From contig URVK01000134.1 in assembly GCA_900551305.1 (NCBI GenBank), forward strand, positions 1 through 5,269: a DNA stretch of 5,269 bases, read 5' to 3'. The notes beneath the pieces are model-generated. The model worked only from the letters and a program-made list of their open reading frames with translations, was not told the DNA's origin and ran no database searches. This DNA is from an uncultured Collinsella sp. Lineage in GTDB: Bacteria > Actinomycetota > Coriobacteriia > Coriobacteriales > Coriobacteriaceae. The position numbers were made by a program, and so were the translations under genes. Below, piece by piece: positions 1-4,683 of this stretch (positions are counted from its first letter, which is position 1; each line of letters begins with the position of its first letter).

Positions 1-109
1 TTGATCGGGGGACGAGTGCTATGGCCAGCGCGGCGGCCGTCACCTGACAGGTCACGACCAGGCCGCTCATAAACATCGGTATATATGGTTCTAGCAGTTC
101 GAACTTCAT
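1..109 (-). CDS. Amino-acid ABC transporter permease, N-terminal fragment (runs off the window)
   Basis: Only the first 36 codons are in the window. The peptide begins MKFELLEPYIPMFMSGLVVT and continues with an alanine-, leucine- and valine-rich membrane segment. An acidic and aromatic lead, a short amphipathic stretch ending in S-G-L-V-V-T, then a hydrophobic helix is the usual start of permeases of the polar amino-acid (His/Gln/Arg) uptake family. Such proteins sit in the cytoplasmic membrane and pair with an ATPase. The gene begins 33 bases after the stop of the substrate-binding protein on the same strand, so the two are almost certainly co-transcribed. I chose the ATG at 109 because AAGGG lies 7 bases upstream. 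An in-frame ATG two codons earlier (115) has almost no spacing from that sequence. The family call rests on a short peptide plus context. Confidence 0.72.
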   Translation of the reverse strand, partial: MKFELLEPYIPMFMSGLVVTCQVTAAALAIALVPRS

Positions 110-142
110 CAGCATGCCCTTGGCGCGCGCCTCACCGGCTCG

Positions 143-1024
143 CTATTTTCTGGCAACCGTCGACGTACCGGAAGCGAAATAGTCGCCGTTCCACATAAAG
201 TCGGCGCCCACATACTGCTTGATGCAGTCATCGATGGTGCCGTCCTCAAGCATCTCGCCGATGCACTCGTCAAGCGCCGCGACAAAGCCGGCGCCCTTCT
301 TGGCCATCAGGCGGTACACGCCCACGTGGTCGCTCGTCTCGGAGCGATCGAGCAGGCCCAGCACCAGGCCCTCGTTCGCATCGCGCATGGACTGGCCCTC
401 GGCGCCGTCGCACAGATAGGCGTCGATACGCCCGGCAAGCACCTCTTGCAGGCACTGATCTCCACCGTCGTACGTGTGAATATCGGCATCGGGCATGACC
501 TTGGCGATGAACTTGTTCTGCACGGTGCCGGTGGTGCAGGCGATAGACTTGCCAGCGAGGTCCTCAACGCGCTTGACGGGATCGCCGCCGAGCGTGAGAA
601 CGCCTACGAGCGGCTGATAGTAGCCACGCGTGAAGTCGTAGGTCTGCTCGCGCTCTTCGTTGGAGCTCATCGCCATGGTAAAGGCCCTGTCATCGCTCTG
701 CACCGATGCAAGCGTGGCGGCAAAGTCCTGCGGCTCAAAGTCGTAAGAAAAGCCCAAGCGCGAGGCCATCTCGTCAGCGATAGCGATGTCCAGGCCGACA
801 ACTTTCTGATTGCCGTCCGGCTGCGTCTCCAGATAGCGATAGGGCGCAAAGGCATCGTCGCCCACAAAGGTGAGCTTGGCGCCCTTGATATCATTGCCCG
901 CAACCGCGGCAGAACCAGCGGCGGAGCCCTTATCAGCGCCACTGCCAGCGCAACCGCTCGCCGCGACCATTGCAGTACCGGCGATCAAGCCCAAGAAATC
1001 ACGACGAGAAACAGAGCGAGCCAT
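143..1024 (-). CDS. Amino-acid ABC transporter substrate-binding lipoprotein (family 3 solute-binding protein)
   Basis: This is a 293-residue extracytoplasmic receptor that captures a polar amino acid and delivers it to the permease encoded just downstream. The N-terminus has a twin-arginine motif (S-R-R-D-F-L-G, residues 6-12), a hydrophobic stretch and a lipobox ending A-S-G-C with the lipidated cysteine at 25. A low-complexity Gly/Ser/Ala linker follows to about residue 45. The mature domain from about residue 50 has the family-3 pattern: an A-P-Y-R-Y pocket start (60-64), V-G-L-D-I-A-I-A (76-83), N-E-E-R before Y-D-F-T (122-132) with Arg125 as the expected carboxylate ligand, T-T-G-T (164-167) and Asp206 as candidate amino-group ligand. 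Length is normal. The ATG at 1024 has AAAGG 7 bases upstream. An in-frame TTG at 1039 overlaps that ribosome binding site and is unlikely. Substrate specificity cannot be read from the sequence. Confidence 0.92.
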   Translation of the reverse strand: MARSVSRRDFLGLIAGTAMVAASGCAGSGADKGSAAGSAAVAGNDIKGAKLTFVGDDAFAPYRYLETQPDGNQKVVGLDIAIADEMASRLGFSYDFEPQDFAATLASVQSDDRAFTMAMSSNEEREQTYDFTRGYYQPLVGVLTLGGDPVKRVEDLAGKSIACTTGTVQNKFIAKVMPDADIHTYDGGDQCLQEVLAGRIDAYLCDGAEGQSMRDANEGLVLGLLDRSETSDHVGVYRLMAKKGAGFVAALDECIGEMLEDGTIDDCIKQYVGADFMWNGDYFASGTSTVARK

Positions 1025-1060
1025 ATCAAAGCCTTTCAATCTACGATCAAAACGGCTTCT

Positions 1061-1089
1061 ATTGTAGACACTCCACTGTTTAGCGGGCA
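1061..1089 (-). promoter_or_regulatory. Probable promoter of the amino-acid transporter operon
   Basis: On the minus strand a good -10 hexamer TACAAT occupies 1066-1061. At 17-base spacing the -35 position reads TGCCCG (1089-1084), a poor match, so an activator or extended contacts may be needed. Transcription would begin near 1054, giving a leader of about 30 bases that includes the AAAGG ribosome binding site of the substrate-binding protein. Confidence 0.45.
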
Positions 1090-1104
1090 GCCCAGCTGCG
1101 GCAA

Positions 1105-1141
1105 AACCACCACAAAGGGGACAGGCACCTTCGTGGCGGTT
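1105..1141 (+). repeat. Stem-loop repeat, copy C, with GGACAGG in the loop
   Basis: Arms AACCACCACAAAGG (1105-1118) and CCTTCGTGGCGGTT (1128-1141) pair at 12 of 14 positions around the 9-base loop GGACAGGCA. The arm-loop-arm design and the (G)GGACAGG core match the elements at 1397-1444 and 4430-4475, although the arm sequences differ. It looks like a REP-like palindromic element. No transposase is in the window. It lies upstream of the transporter promoter, so it is not part of that transcript. Confidence 0.65.
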
Positions 1142-1172
1142 CGGGTGTCTGGCAACAAGCTCCGCCGAAACG

Positions 1173-1307
1173 TCTCAATCTGTAACATTTGGGGCGCCGA
1201 AAGATGGTTTGCTGTTACAGATCGAGATTTTCCGCCCGGCCCCGGCGATCTGGCTCAATCTGTAACAGGTAGGTCTTGTTTTGTCGTCCAGATGTTACAG
1301 ATCGAGA
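1173..1307. repeat. Four copies of a 15-bp repeat in alternating orientation, about 40 bp apart
   Basis: The unit TGTTACAGATCGAGA appears forward at 1213-1227 and 1293-1307. Its reverse form, (T)CTCAATCTGTAACA, appears at 1173-1187 and 1254-1267. The two reverse copies share one consistent difference from the forward copies (A against the complement of C). Starts are 40, 41 and 39 bases apart, with unrelated GC-rich spacers of about 25 bases. Neighbouring copies can pair, so the array is a chain of inverted repeats. It lies between the two divergent promoters and upstream of both, which suggests action as DNA (a multi-site binding platform or cruciform) rather than as RNA. No protein is known to me that binds this sequence. 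Confidence 0.75.
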
Positions 1308-1330
1308 CAATTGAAGGGCCAGGCAACGCG

Positions 1331-1374
1331 ACCGCCGCAAAGGAGGCAGCGCGCTGCGTCACCTTTGCGGCGGT
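1331..1374. repeat. Long hairpin with a 13-bp perfect stem and a nested palindrome (element D)
   Basis: ACCGCCGCAAAGG (1331-1343) is perfectly complementary to CCTTTGCGGCGGT (1362-1374). The intervening segment contains a second perfect palindrome, GCAGCGCGCTGC (1346-1357). The outer arms resemble those of copy C (common pattern ACCNCCNCNAAGG), so it may be a relative of that element that lacks the GGGACAGG loop. It has no run of T on either side, which argues against a simple terminator. Confidence 0.65.
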
Positions 1375-1396
1375 TTGGTCTGGGCTCCGGTGTTTG

Positions 1397-1444
1397 CTCA
1401 GATAAAACCTGCCAAAATAAACCTGTCCCTAATTGGTAGGTTTT
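1397..1444 (-). repeat. Stem-loop repeat, copy A, with GGGACAGG in the loop
   Basis: AAAACCTGCCAA (1404-1415) pairs with TTGGTAGGTTTT (1433-1444) at 11 of 12 positions, with a 17-base loop. Read on the minus strand, 46 bases from 1442 to 1397 match the copy at 4430-4475 at 42 positions, including loop core GGGACAGG and the tail TTTTATCTG outside the stem. The conserved tail shows that the repeat unit is longer than the hairpin. Its right arm supplies the first bases of the LacI -35 hexamer. Confidence 0.8.
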
Positions 1445-1473
1445 GACACCCTGAAAACGGGCGATGCTACAAT
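1443..1473 (+). promoter_or_regulatory. Promoter of the LacI-family regulator gene
   Basis: A perfect -35 hexamer TTGACA (1443-1448) and a near-consensus -10 hexamer TACAAT (1468-1473) are separated by 19 bases. TG at 1465-1466 makes it an extended -10, which can offset the long spacer. Transcription would start near 1480, leaving a leader of about 29 bases. The -35 overlaps the last two bases of stem-loop repeat copy A. Confidence 0.7.
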
Positions 1474-1484
1474 CTGACTCGTAC

Positions 1485-1498
1485 TTGAAACGCATCAA
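1485..1498. promoter_or_regulatory. Candidate LacI-family operator in the regulator's own leader
   Basis: TTGAAACGCATCAA has matching ends (TTGA/TCAA) around a central CG, the general layout of LacI-family operators, though two inner positions on each side do not match. It lies between the expected transcription start and the ribosome binding site, where a bound repressor would block its own gene. Autoregulation is inferred from this position. Confidence 0.35.
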
Positions 1499-1508
1499 AG
1501 GGGCCGCT

Positions 1509-2621
1509 ATGGCAAAGGTTAAAATCAGCGATGTCGCGCGCGAGGCAGGGGTTTCGCTGGGCACGGTATCCAACGCGCTCAACCACCCCGAAAAGCTGCG
1601 CCCCGAAACCCTCAAGCTCATCAACGAGACCATCAATCGCCTTGGCTACCTGCCCAACCAAAGCGCTCGTCAGCTCGCGGGCGGCGCCACCAAGTCCTTT
1701 GGCCTGGTGCTCCCCCGTCTCGACCATGGCTTCTCGCTCCAAATTGCCAGCGGCGCCCACAACGAGGCCCGCAAGCACGGTTACGACCTGCTCATCGCCA
1801 ACGCCGATAACGACGATATTCTCGAGGACCATTACCTGCGTTATTTTATGGGCACGCAGATGTCCGGTGTCATGGTTCAGCCCATGGCGTCCCCCGACTG
1901 GCACCCCGCAATGACCAAAATGCCCGTGCCGATCGTCTATCTGGACATCCACTGCTCCGAGCCCGGTTACTACGTTGCCGCCGATAACGAGGCACAGGGG
2001 CGCATTATCGCCGAGCTCGCCATTGCCCGCGGCGCACACCATATCACCGTTGTGGGAAGAGCGGCATTCATGCAGCTCACCCTGCGCGTGCTTGGCATTC
2101 ACAAGGCCCTCGCCCTGCATCCCGATATCAAAATTGAGGTCATTGACGCCGGAGAGTGGAATACCGCAGTCGACGGCTACAGCATCGGCGCGCAGATTGC
2201 CGAGCGCTCTTCCGACGAGCGCCCCGATTTTGTCATCGGCCTTTCCGATGTATTGGCCTCGGGCGTTATCTCAGCGTTGATCGACAAAGGCATCTCCGTC
2301 CCCGAGCAGGTCCGCGTGGCCGGCTGCGACGGCAACCCACTTGCATGGAGCGGGTCGGTCCCCCTCACCACGGTGGCACCGCCGGGTTACGAAATTGGCC
2401 GCAAGGGCGTACAGCTCCTCATGGAGCAGATCGAGAACAAGCCCATCGCCAAGGCCAAACGCGTCCGCATCGGCTCCGCTGCGCGCACCGTCACCGCGGG
2501 CACGGCAACCGAGGACATCAACCGTCAGGAACTCGTGCGGCCGTTCCTCTTGGAGCGCGCCAGCACCCAGGCGAGCACCCAGACCGACGCCACGGCCATC
2601 AACCTAGGCGCATATCTCTAG
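1509..2621 (+). CDS. LacI-family transcriptional regulator
   Basis: A 370-residue DNA-binding repressor (or activator) whose activity should depend on a small sugar-like ligand. The N-terminal helix-turn-helix (residues 4-23, K-I-S-D-V-A-R-E-A-G-V-S-L-G-T-V-S-N-A-L) is followed by Y-L-P-N and the hinge helix S-A-R-Q-L-A-G-G (52-59). The ligand core from about residue 64 has family landmarks: A-A-D-N-E-A-Q-G (157-164), G-L-S-D-V-L-A-S-G-V (244-253), V-A-G-C-D-G-N-P-L-A (270-279) and P-L-T-T-V-A-P-P (285-292). A Thr/Gln/Ala-rich tail of about 25 residues extends past the core. The ATG at 1509 has AAAGGGG five bases upstream and puts the helix-turn-helix at the terminus. An in-frame ATG at 1464 overlaps the promoter -10 and is rejected. 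The ligand is unknown. Targets could include its own gene, the divergent transporter, or distant sugar genes. Confidence 0.95.
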   Translation: MAKVKISDVAREAGVSLGTVSNALNHPEKLRPETLKLINETINRLGYLPNQSARQLAGGATKSFGLVLPRLDHGFSLQIASGAHNEARKHGYDLLIANADNDDILEDHYLRYFMGTQMSGVMVQPMASPDWHPAMTKMPVPIVYLDIHCSEPGYYVAADNEAQGRIIAELAIARGAHHITVVGRAAFMQLTLRVLGIHKALALHPDIKIEVIDAGEWNTAVDGYSIGAQIAERSSDERPDFVIGLSDVLASGVISALIDKGISVPEQVRVAGCDGNPLAWSGSVPLTTVAPPGYEIGRKGVQLLMEQIENKPIAKAKRVRIGSAARTVTAGTATEDINRQELVRPFLLERASTQASTQTDATAINLGAYL

Positions 2622-2646
2622 CACGTCGGCCAGTATGCCAAAACGC

Positions 2647-2696
2647 CGCTTAAGCAAAAGAGGCCCGACCATTGCCGGGCCTCTTTTGCTTAAGCG
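2647..2696. terminator. Bidirectional rho-independent terminator between convergent genes
   Basis: A perfect 21-bp stem (2647-2667 with 2676-2696) closes on the 8-base loop ACCATTGC. The GC-rich inner part GGCCCG/CGGGCC is flanked by AAAAGA on one side and TCTTTT on the other, so both strands read a GC hairpin followed by a short T-run. It lies 25 bases after the LacI stop and about 38 bases after the HAD stop, serving both. Confidence 0.88.
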
Positions 2697-2734
2697 CAAA
2701 GTCAACCGATTGTTCGTTTCAGCTCCGCAATTGT

Positions 2735-3385
2735 CTAGCGCACGGCCTTGACCGCCGCCGTCAGATCGAACAGCGTATCGAGCACGGCCTCGCAGCCATC
2801 CACCACGTCCTGCGGCAGCGGCACGATGTCGGGGACGGCAAAGACATGGCAGCCGGCCGTAATGCCCGAGACGCAGCCGTTGCGCGAATCCTCGACCACG
2901 GCACACTCCTCGGGGGCAAAGCCCGCGCGCTCGCAGGCAAGCAGATACATCTCGGGGTCGGGCTTGCCGTGCACGACGTCCTCGCCGCAGGTCACCGTCT
3001 CAAACTTGTCAAAAAGACCGACCATCTTAAGGTTGCGCTCCGCTGTAACGTGGCGCGACGAGGTCGCAAGGCCCACGTGATAGCCCGCAGCCAGCAGCTC
3101 GTCTAGGCACTCGGCGGCGCCGGCCTTTAGTTCCAGTTCGGTCTTGACTATCTCGTCGCGAATCTCCTTGTGGCGATGATAGATCGCCACAGCGGTTTCT
3201 CTGCTGCCGTAATGTGCCTCAAGAATGTCCATGACATCGGGCAGTGTGCGACCGATAAACTGATGGATCAGCGCATCATCAATCGCGAGCCCCAGCTCAG
3301 CGGCGCCTGCCTTCCAGGCCTTAATCCCCAAACGCTCGGTATCGACCAGCGTTCCATCCATGTCAAAAATAACAGCCTTGATCAT
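2735..3385 (-). CDS. HAD-superfamily hydrolase, beta-phosphoglucomutase-like (subfamily IA)
   Basis: A 216-residue cytoplasmic Rossmann-fold phosphatase or phosphomutase. All four catalytic motifs are present: F-D-M-D-G-T-L (7-13) with nucleophile Asp8 and acid/base Asp10, T-S-S (108-110), Lys141 in H-G-K-P-D-P-E, and V-E-D-S (164-167) with the Mg-binding acidic pair E165-D166. An alpha-helical cap of type C1 lies between residues 15 and 85 and selects the substrate. Proteins of this build dephosphorylate or isomerise small sugar phosphates, and the exact substrate cannot be told. The ATG at 3385 is chosen because GAGGGGG lies five bases upstream and the DxD strand begins at once. The open frame extends 27 codons further to 3466, but that stretch is AT-rich non-coding-looking DNA. 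The gene converges on the LacI gene and diverges from larE. Confidence 0.93.
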   Translation of the reverse strand: MIKAVIFDMDGTLVDTERLGIKAWKAGAAELGLAIDDALIHQFIGRTLPDVMDILEAHYGSRETAVAIYHRHKEIRDEIVKTELELKAGAAECLDELLAAGYHVGLATSSRHVTAERNLKMVGLFDKFETVTCGEDVVHGKPDPEMYLLACERAGFAPEECAVVEDSRNGCVSGITAGCHVFAVPDIVPLPQDVVDGCEAVLDTLFDLTAAVKAVR

Positions 3386-3430
3386 ATCGGCCCCCTCACC
3401 GGATTGCATTACTGCCACTCTACCGCACTT

Positions 3431-3469
3431 TACAAGCTTGTATATAACGTATATAGCATATTGCACTTT
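3431..3469. promoter_or_regulatory. AT-rich upstream region of the HAD gene with palindrome and direct repeats
   Basis: A perfect 12-bp palindrome TACAAGCTTGTA (3431-3442) is followed by two direct copies of GTATATA (3440-3446 and 3449-3455), nine bases apart. The whole is bracketed by direct repeats of GCACTTT (3425-3431 and 3463-3469). This is far more AT-rich than its surroundings. It lies 45-85 bases before the HAD start, where a promoter and operator would be expected. No convincing -35/-10 pair stands out on the minus strand. Confidence 0.35.
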
Positions 3470-3490
3470 CGTTACATAGCTGGAAGTCTT

Positions 3491-3518
3491 ATGACAAGCA
3501 GCTCGGTGGGATTATAGT
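3491..3518 (+). promoter_or_regulatory. Promoter of larE
   Basis: ATGACA (3491-3496, one mismatch from TTGACA) and TATAGT (3513-3518) are separated by 16 bases. Transcription would begin near 3525, giving a leader of about 28 bases. The -10 lies in the middle of an inverted repeat with 7-bp arms, AGCTCGG (3500-3506) and CCGAGCT (3524-3530), a possible repressor site. Confidence 0.55.
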
Positions 3519-3530
3519 TTCATCCGAGCT
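3500..3530. promoter_or_regulatory. Inverted repeat centred on the larE -10 element, candidate operator
   Basis: AGCTCGG (3500-3506) and CCGAGCT (3524-3530) are exact reverse complements with 17 bases between them. Their centres are 24 bases apart, and the -10 hexamer at 3513-3518 sits between the arms. A dimeric regulator bound here would occlude RNA polymerase. A nickel- or lactate-responsive factor would suit the gene, but nothing in the window identifies one. Confidence 0.35.
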
Positions 3531-3552
3531 TTAATAACTGTAAGGATCTTTC

Positions 3553-4431
3553 ATGCTTTCAGACACCGCCGCACCCGCAGAGGAGCTTCAGGACAAACTC
3601 GCAGCACTCGAGCAGTTGCTTTTGGCATATGGACGCGTCGCCATCGGCTTTTCCGGTGGCGTCGACAGCAGCTTTTTGGCCGCGGTCTGCGCCCGTATCA
3701 TGCCCGCCAGCACGCTTCTCATTCACCTCACCACGCCGCTCATCGGCACGCCCGAGCAGGCTTCATTTGAGCGATCCGTTGACGGACAAGCCAGTGAGGA
3801 GCCGCATTTTAAGCTCCCCGTACTCAATCTTTCGGTCGATCAGTTGCAGCTCCCCCAAGTTGCCTGCAACGATGCCAATCGCTGCTACCACTGCAAGCGC
3901 GCCGGCTTTACCGCTATCGTCAACCACGCCAAGTCGCTCGGCTTTCCTACCGTTATCGACGGCAGCAATGCGAGCGATCGCGGTGACTATCGCCCCGGTA
4001 CGCGCGCCGCCGAAGAGCTCGGGGTGCGCTCCCCGCTCATGGAAGTCGGCTTTACCAAGGACGAAGAGCGCGAGCTGCTGCGCGCATGGGGCTATCCCGT
4101 TTGGAACCTGCCGGCGGGAGCCTGCCTTGCCACCCGCGTCCCTACGGGCGAAGAGCTGACGCGCGAGAAGGTCGATTTAATCCGCGCCTGCGAGGATTAC
4201 CTGCACGATCTTGACCTGGCACAGGTACGCGCGCGCTTGATCGGCGGCTGCATGCATATCGAAGCCGCCCCCGCAGATGTCACCAAGATTGCCGCCCTCG
4301 GCGGTGCCGACGTCGACGACAGGGGCAAGACCCCGCTGCCCGCCGCCATCGAATCCGCCCTGCGCGACCTAGGCTGCGGCCATATCTCCCCCGAGGTCAC
4401 CCCCTACATCCACGGCAACATGAATCAGTAA
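3553..4431 (+). CDS. larE: LarE-type ATP-dependent sulfur insertase for the nickel-pincer nucleotide cofactor
   Basis: A 292-residue PP-loop ATP pyrophosphatase. LarE adenylylates the carboxylates of the dicarboxylated pyridinium mononucleotide made by LarB and replaces them with sulfur, before LarC adds nickel. The cofactor serves LarA-type lactate racemases and related epimerases. Visible landmarks are the PP-loop S-G-G-V-D-S-S (34-40), N-R-C-Y-H-C-K (109-115), D-G-S-N-A-S-D then D-Y-R-P-G (136-149), S-P-L-M-E-V-G-F-T-K (160-169) and P-A-G-A-C-L-A-T-R-V-P-T-G (187-199). Cys191 matches the sulfur-donating or cluster cysteine of the family. Cys111 and Cys114 add a C-x-x-C, which points to the [4Fe-4S] form rather than the sacrificial form. 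The start has TAAGGA six bases upstream. Length is typical. It is transcribed alone, and no larA, larB or larC lies in the window. Confidence 0.9.
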   Translation: MLSDTAAPAEELQDKLAALEQLLLAYGRVAIGFSGGVDSSFLAAVCARIMPASTLLIHLTTPLIGTPEQASFERSVDGQASEEPHFKLPVLNLSVDQLQLPQVACNDANRCYHCKRAGFTAIVNHAKSLGFPTVIDGSNASDRGDYRPGTRAAEELGVRSPLMEVGFTKDEERELLRAWGYPVWNLPAGACLATRVPTGEELTREKVDLIRACEDYLHDLDLAQVRARLIGGCMHIEAAPADVTKIAALGGADVDDRGKTPLPAAIESALRDLGCGHISPEVTPYIHGNMNQ

Positions 4432-4475
4432 CCTGCCAATAAGGGACAGGTGTATTTTGGCAGGTTTTATCTGGG
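4430..4475 (+). repeat. Stem-loop repeat, copy B, overlapping the larE stop codon
   Basis: AACCTGCCAA (4430-4439) and TTGGCAGGTT (4457-4466) form a perfect 10-bp stem with a 17-base loop containing GGGACAGG, followed by TTATCTGGG. It matches copy A (1397-1442, opposite strand) at 42 of 46 positions. The first two bases of the left arm are the last two of the larE TAA stop, so the hairpin forms immediately at the 3' end of the coding region. The TT-rich tail might aid termination, but a better terminator follows at 4487. Confidence 0.82.
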
Positions 4476-4486
4476 GAAACGCAGAC

Positions 4487-4524
4487 AGGGCCGCGACACC
4501 TCTATGGCGCATCGCGGCCCTTTT
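4487..4524 (+). terminator. Rho-independent terminator of larE
   Basis: AGGGCCGCGA (4487-4496) pairs perfectly with TCGCGGCCCT (4512-4521) around a 15-base loop, and the stem runs into TTTT (4521-4524). The minus strand has no T-run after the stem, so it should act only on larE transcripts. Confidence 0.85.
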
Positions 4525-4563
4525 CCTTGGAGAAGGATCGATTGATTGAACGGGATGACCGTT

Positions 4564-4672
4564 CTAGTCTTCGAGTCCGCCATTGATGAGCTCCGCGATC
4601 TCAACGGGATCGGTGCTCGCGCGAGGCGGCGGTATACCCGATCGTCACTTGGTTGGCAGATACAAATCCCAT
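4564..4672 (-). pseudogene. Short, apparently broken reading frame after the transketolase gene
   Basis: The ribosome binding site AAGGAAGG (4685-4678) overlaps the transketolase stop codon and stands five bases before an ATG at 4672. This is stronger initiation context than most genes here. The frame runs M-G-F-V-S-A-N-Q-V-T-I-G-Y-T-A-A-S-R-E and then stops at 4601 after 23 residues. In the neighbouring frame the next bases read S-T-D-P-V-E-I-A-E-L-I-N-G-G-L-E-D and stop at TAG (4566-4564), which looks like a genuine acidic helical C-terminus. The two parts are one base out of register. The likely reading is a translationally coupled gene broken by a frameshift or internal deletion. A real 23-residue peptide, or a sequencing error in a 35-residue gene, remains possible. 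I do not recognise the family. Confidence 0.4.
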
Positions 4673-4683
4673 GGAAACCTTCC

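Noticed and set aside
1173..1307. CRISPR array
   Set aside because: The repeat units alternate in orientation, are only 15 bases and number four. CRISPR repeats are direct, longer and accompanied by cas genes, none of which is seen.
1172..1307. Attenuator or riboswitch formed by alternative pairing of the four repeats
   Set aside because: The copies could form mutually exclusive hairpins, but the array lies upstream of both predicted promoters and so is probably not transcribed with either gene.
326..1405. A 359-codon open frame on the plus strand
   Set aside because: It lies antisense over the whole substrate-binding protein and runs on through the repeat-filled intergenic region. It has no ribosome binding site or recognisable domain, and such long shadow frames are common opposite GC-rich genes.
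1467..2120. A 217-codon open frame on the minus strand opposite the LacI gene
   Set aside because: The opposite strand encodes a complete LacI protein with every family motif. The minus frame is Gly/Val-rich shadow translation without a start signal.
3386..3466. N-terminal extension of the HAD protein by 27 residues
   Set aside because: The extension is AT-rich, contains palindromes and lacks a ribosome binding site, whereas the internal ATG at 3385 has a strong one and matches the usual family start.
1397..4475. Composite transposon bounded by the inverted copies A and B
   Set aside because: The copies are short, each is itself a hairpin, there is no transposase between them, and no target-site duplication is visible. 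Independent insertion of two repeats explains the arrangement.
4548..4564. Terminator for the transketolase transcript
   Set aside because: GAACGG/CCGTTC forms a 6-bp stem with a 5-base loop, but no T-run follows on the minus strand, so it is too weak to call.
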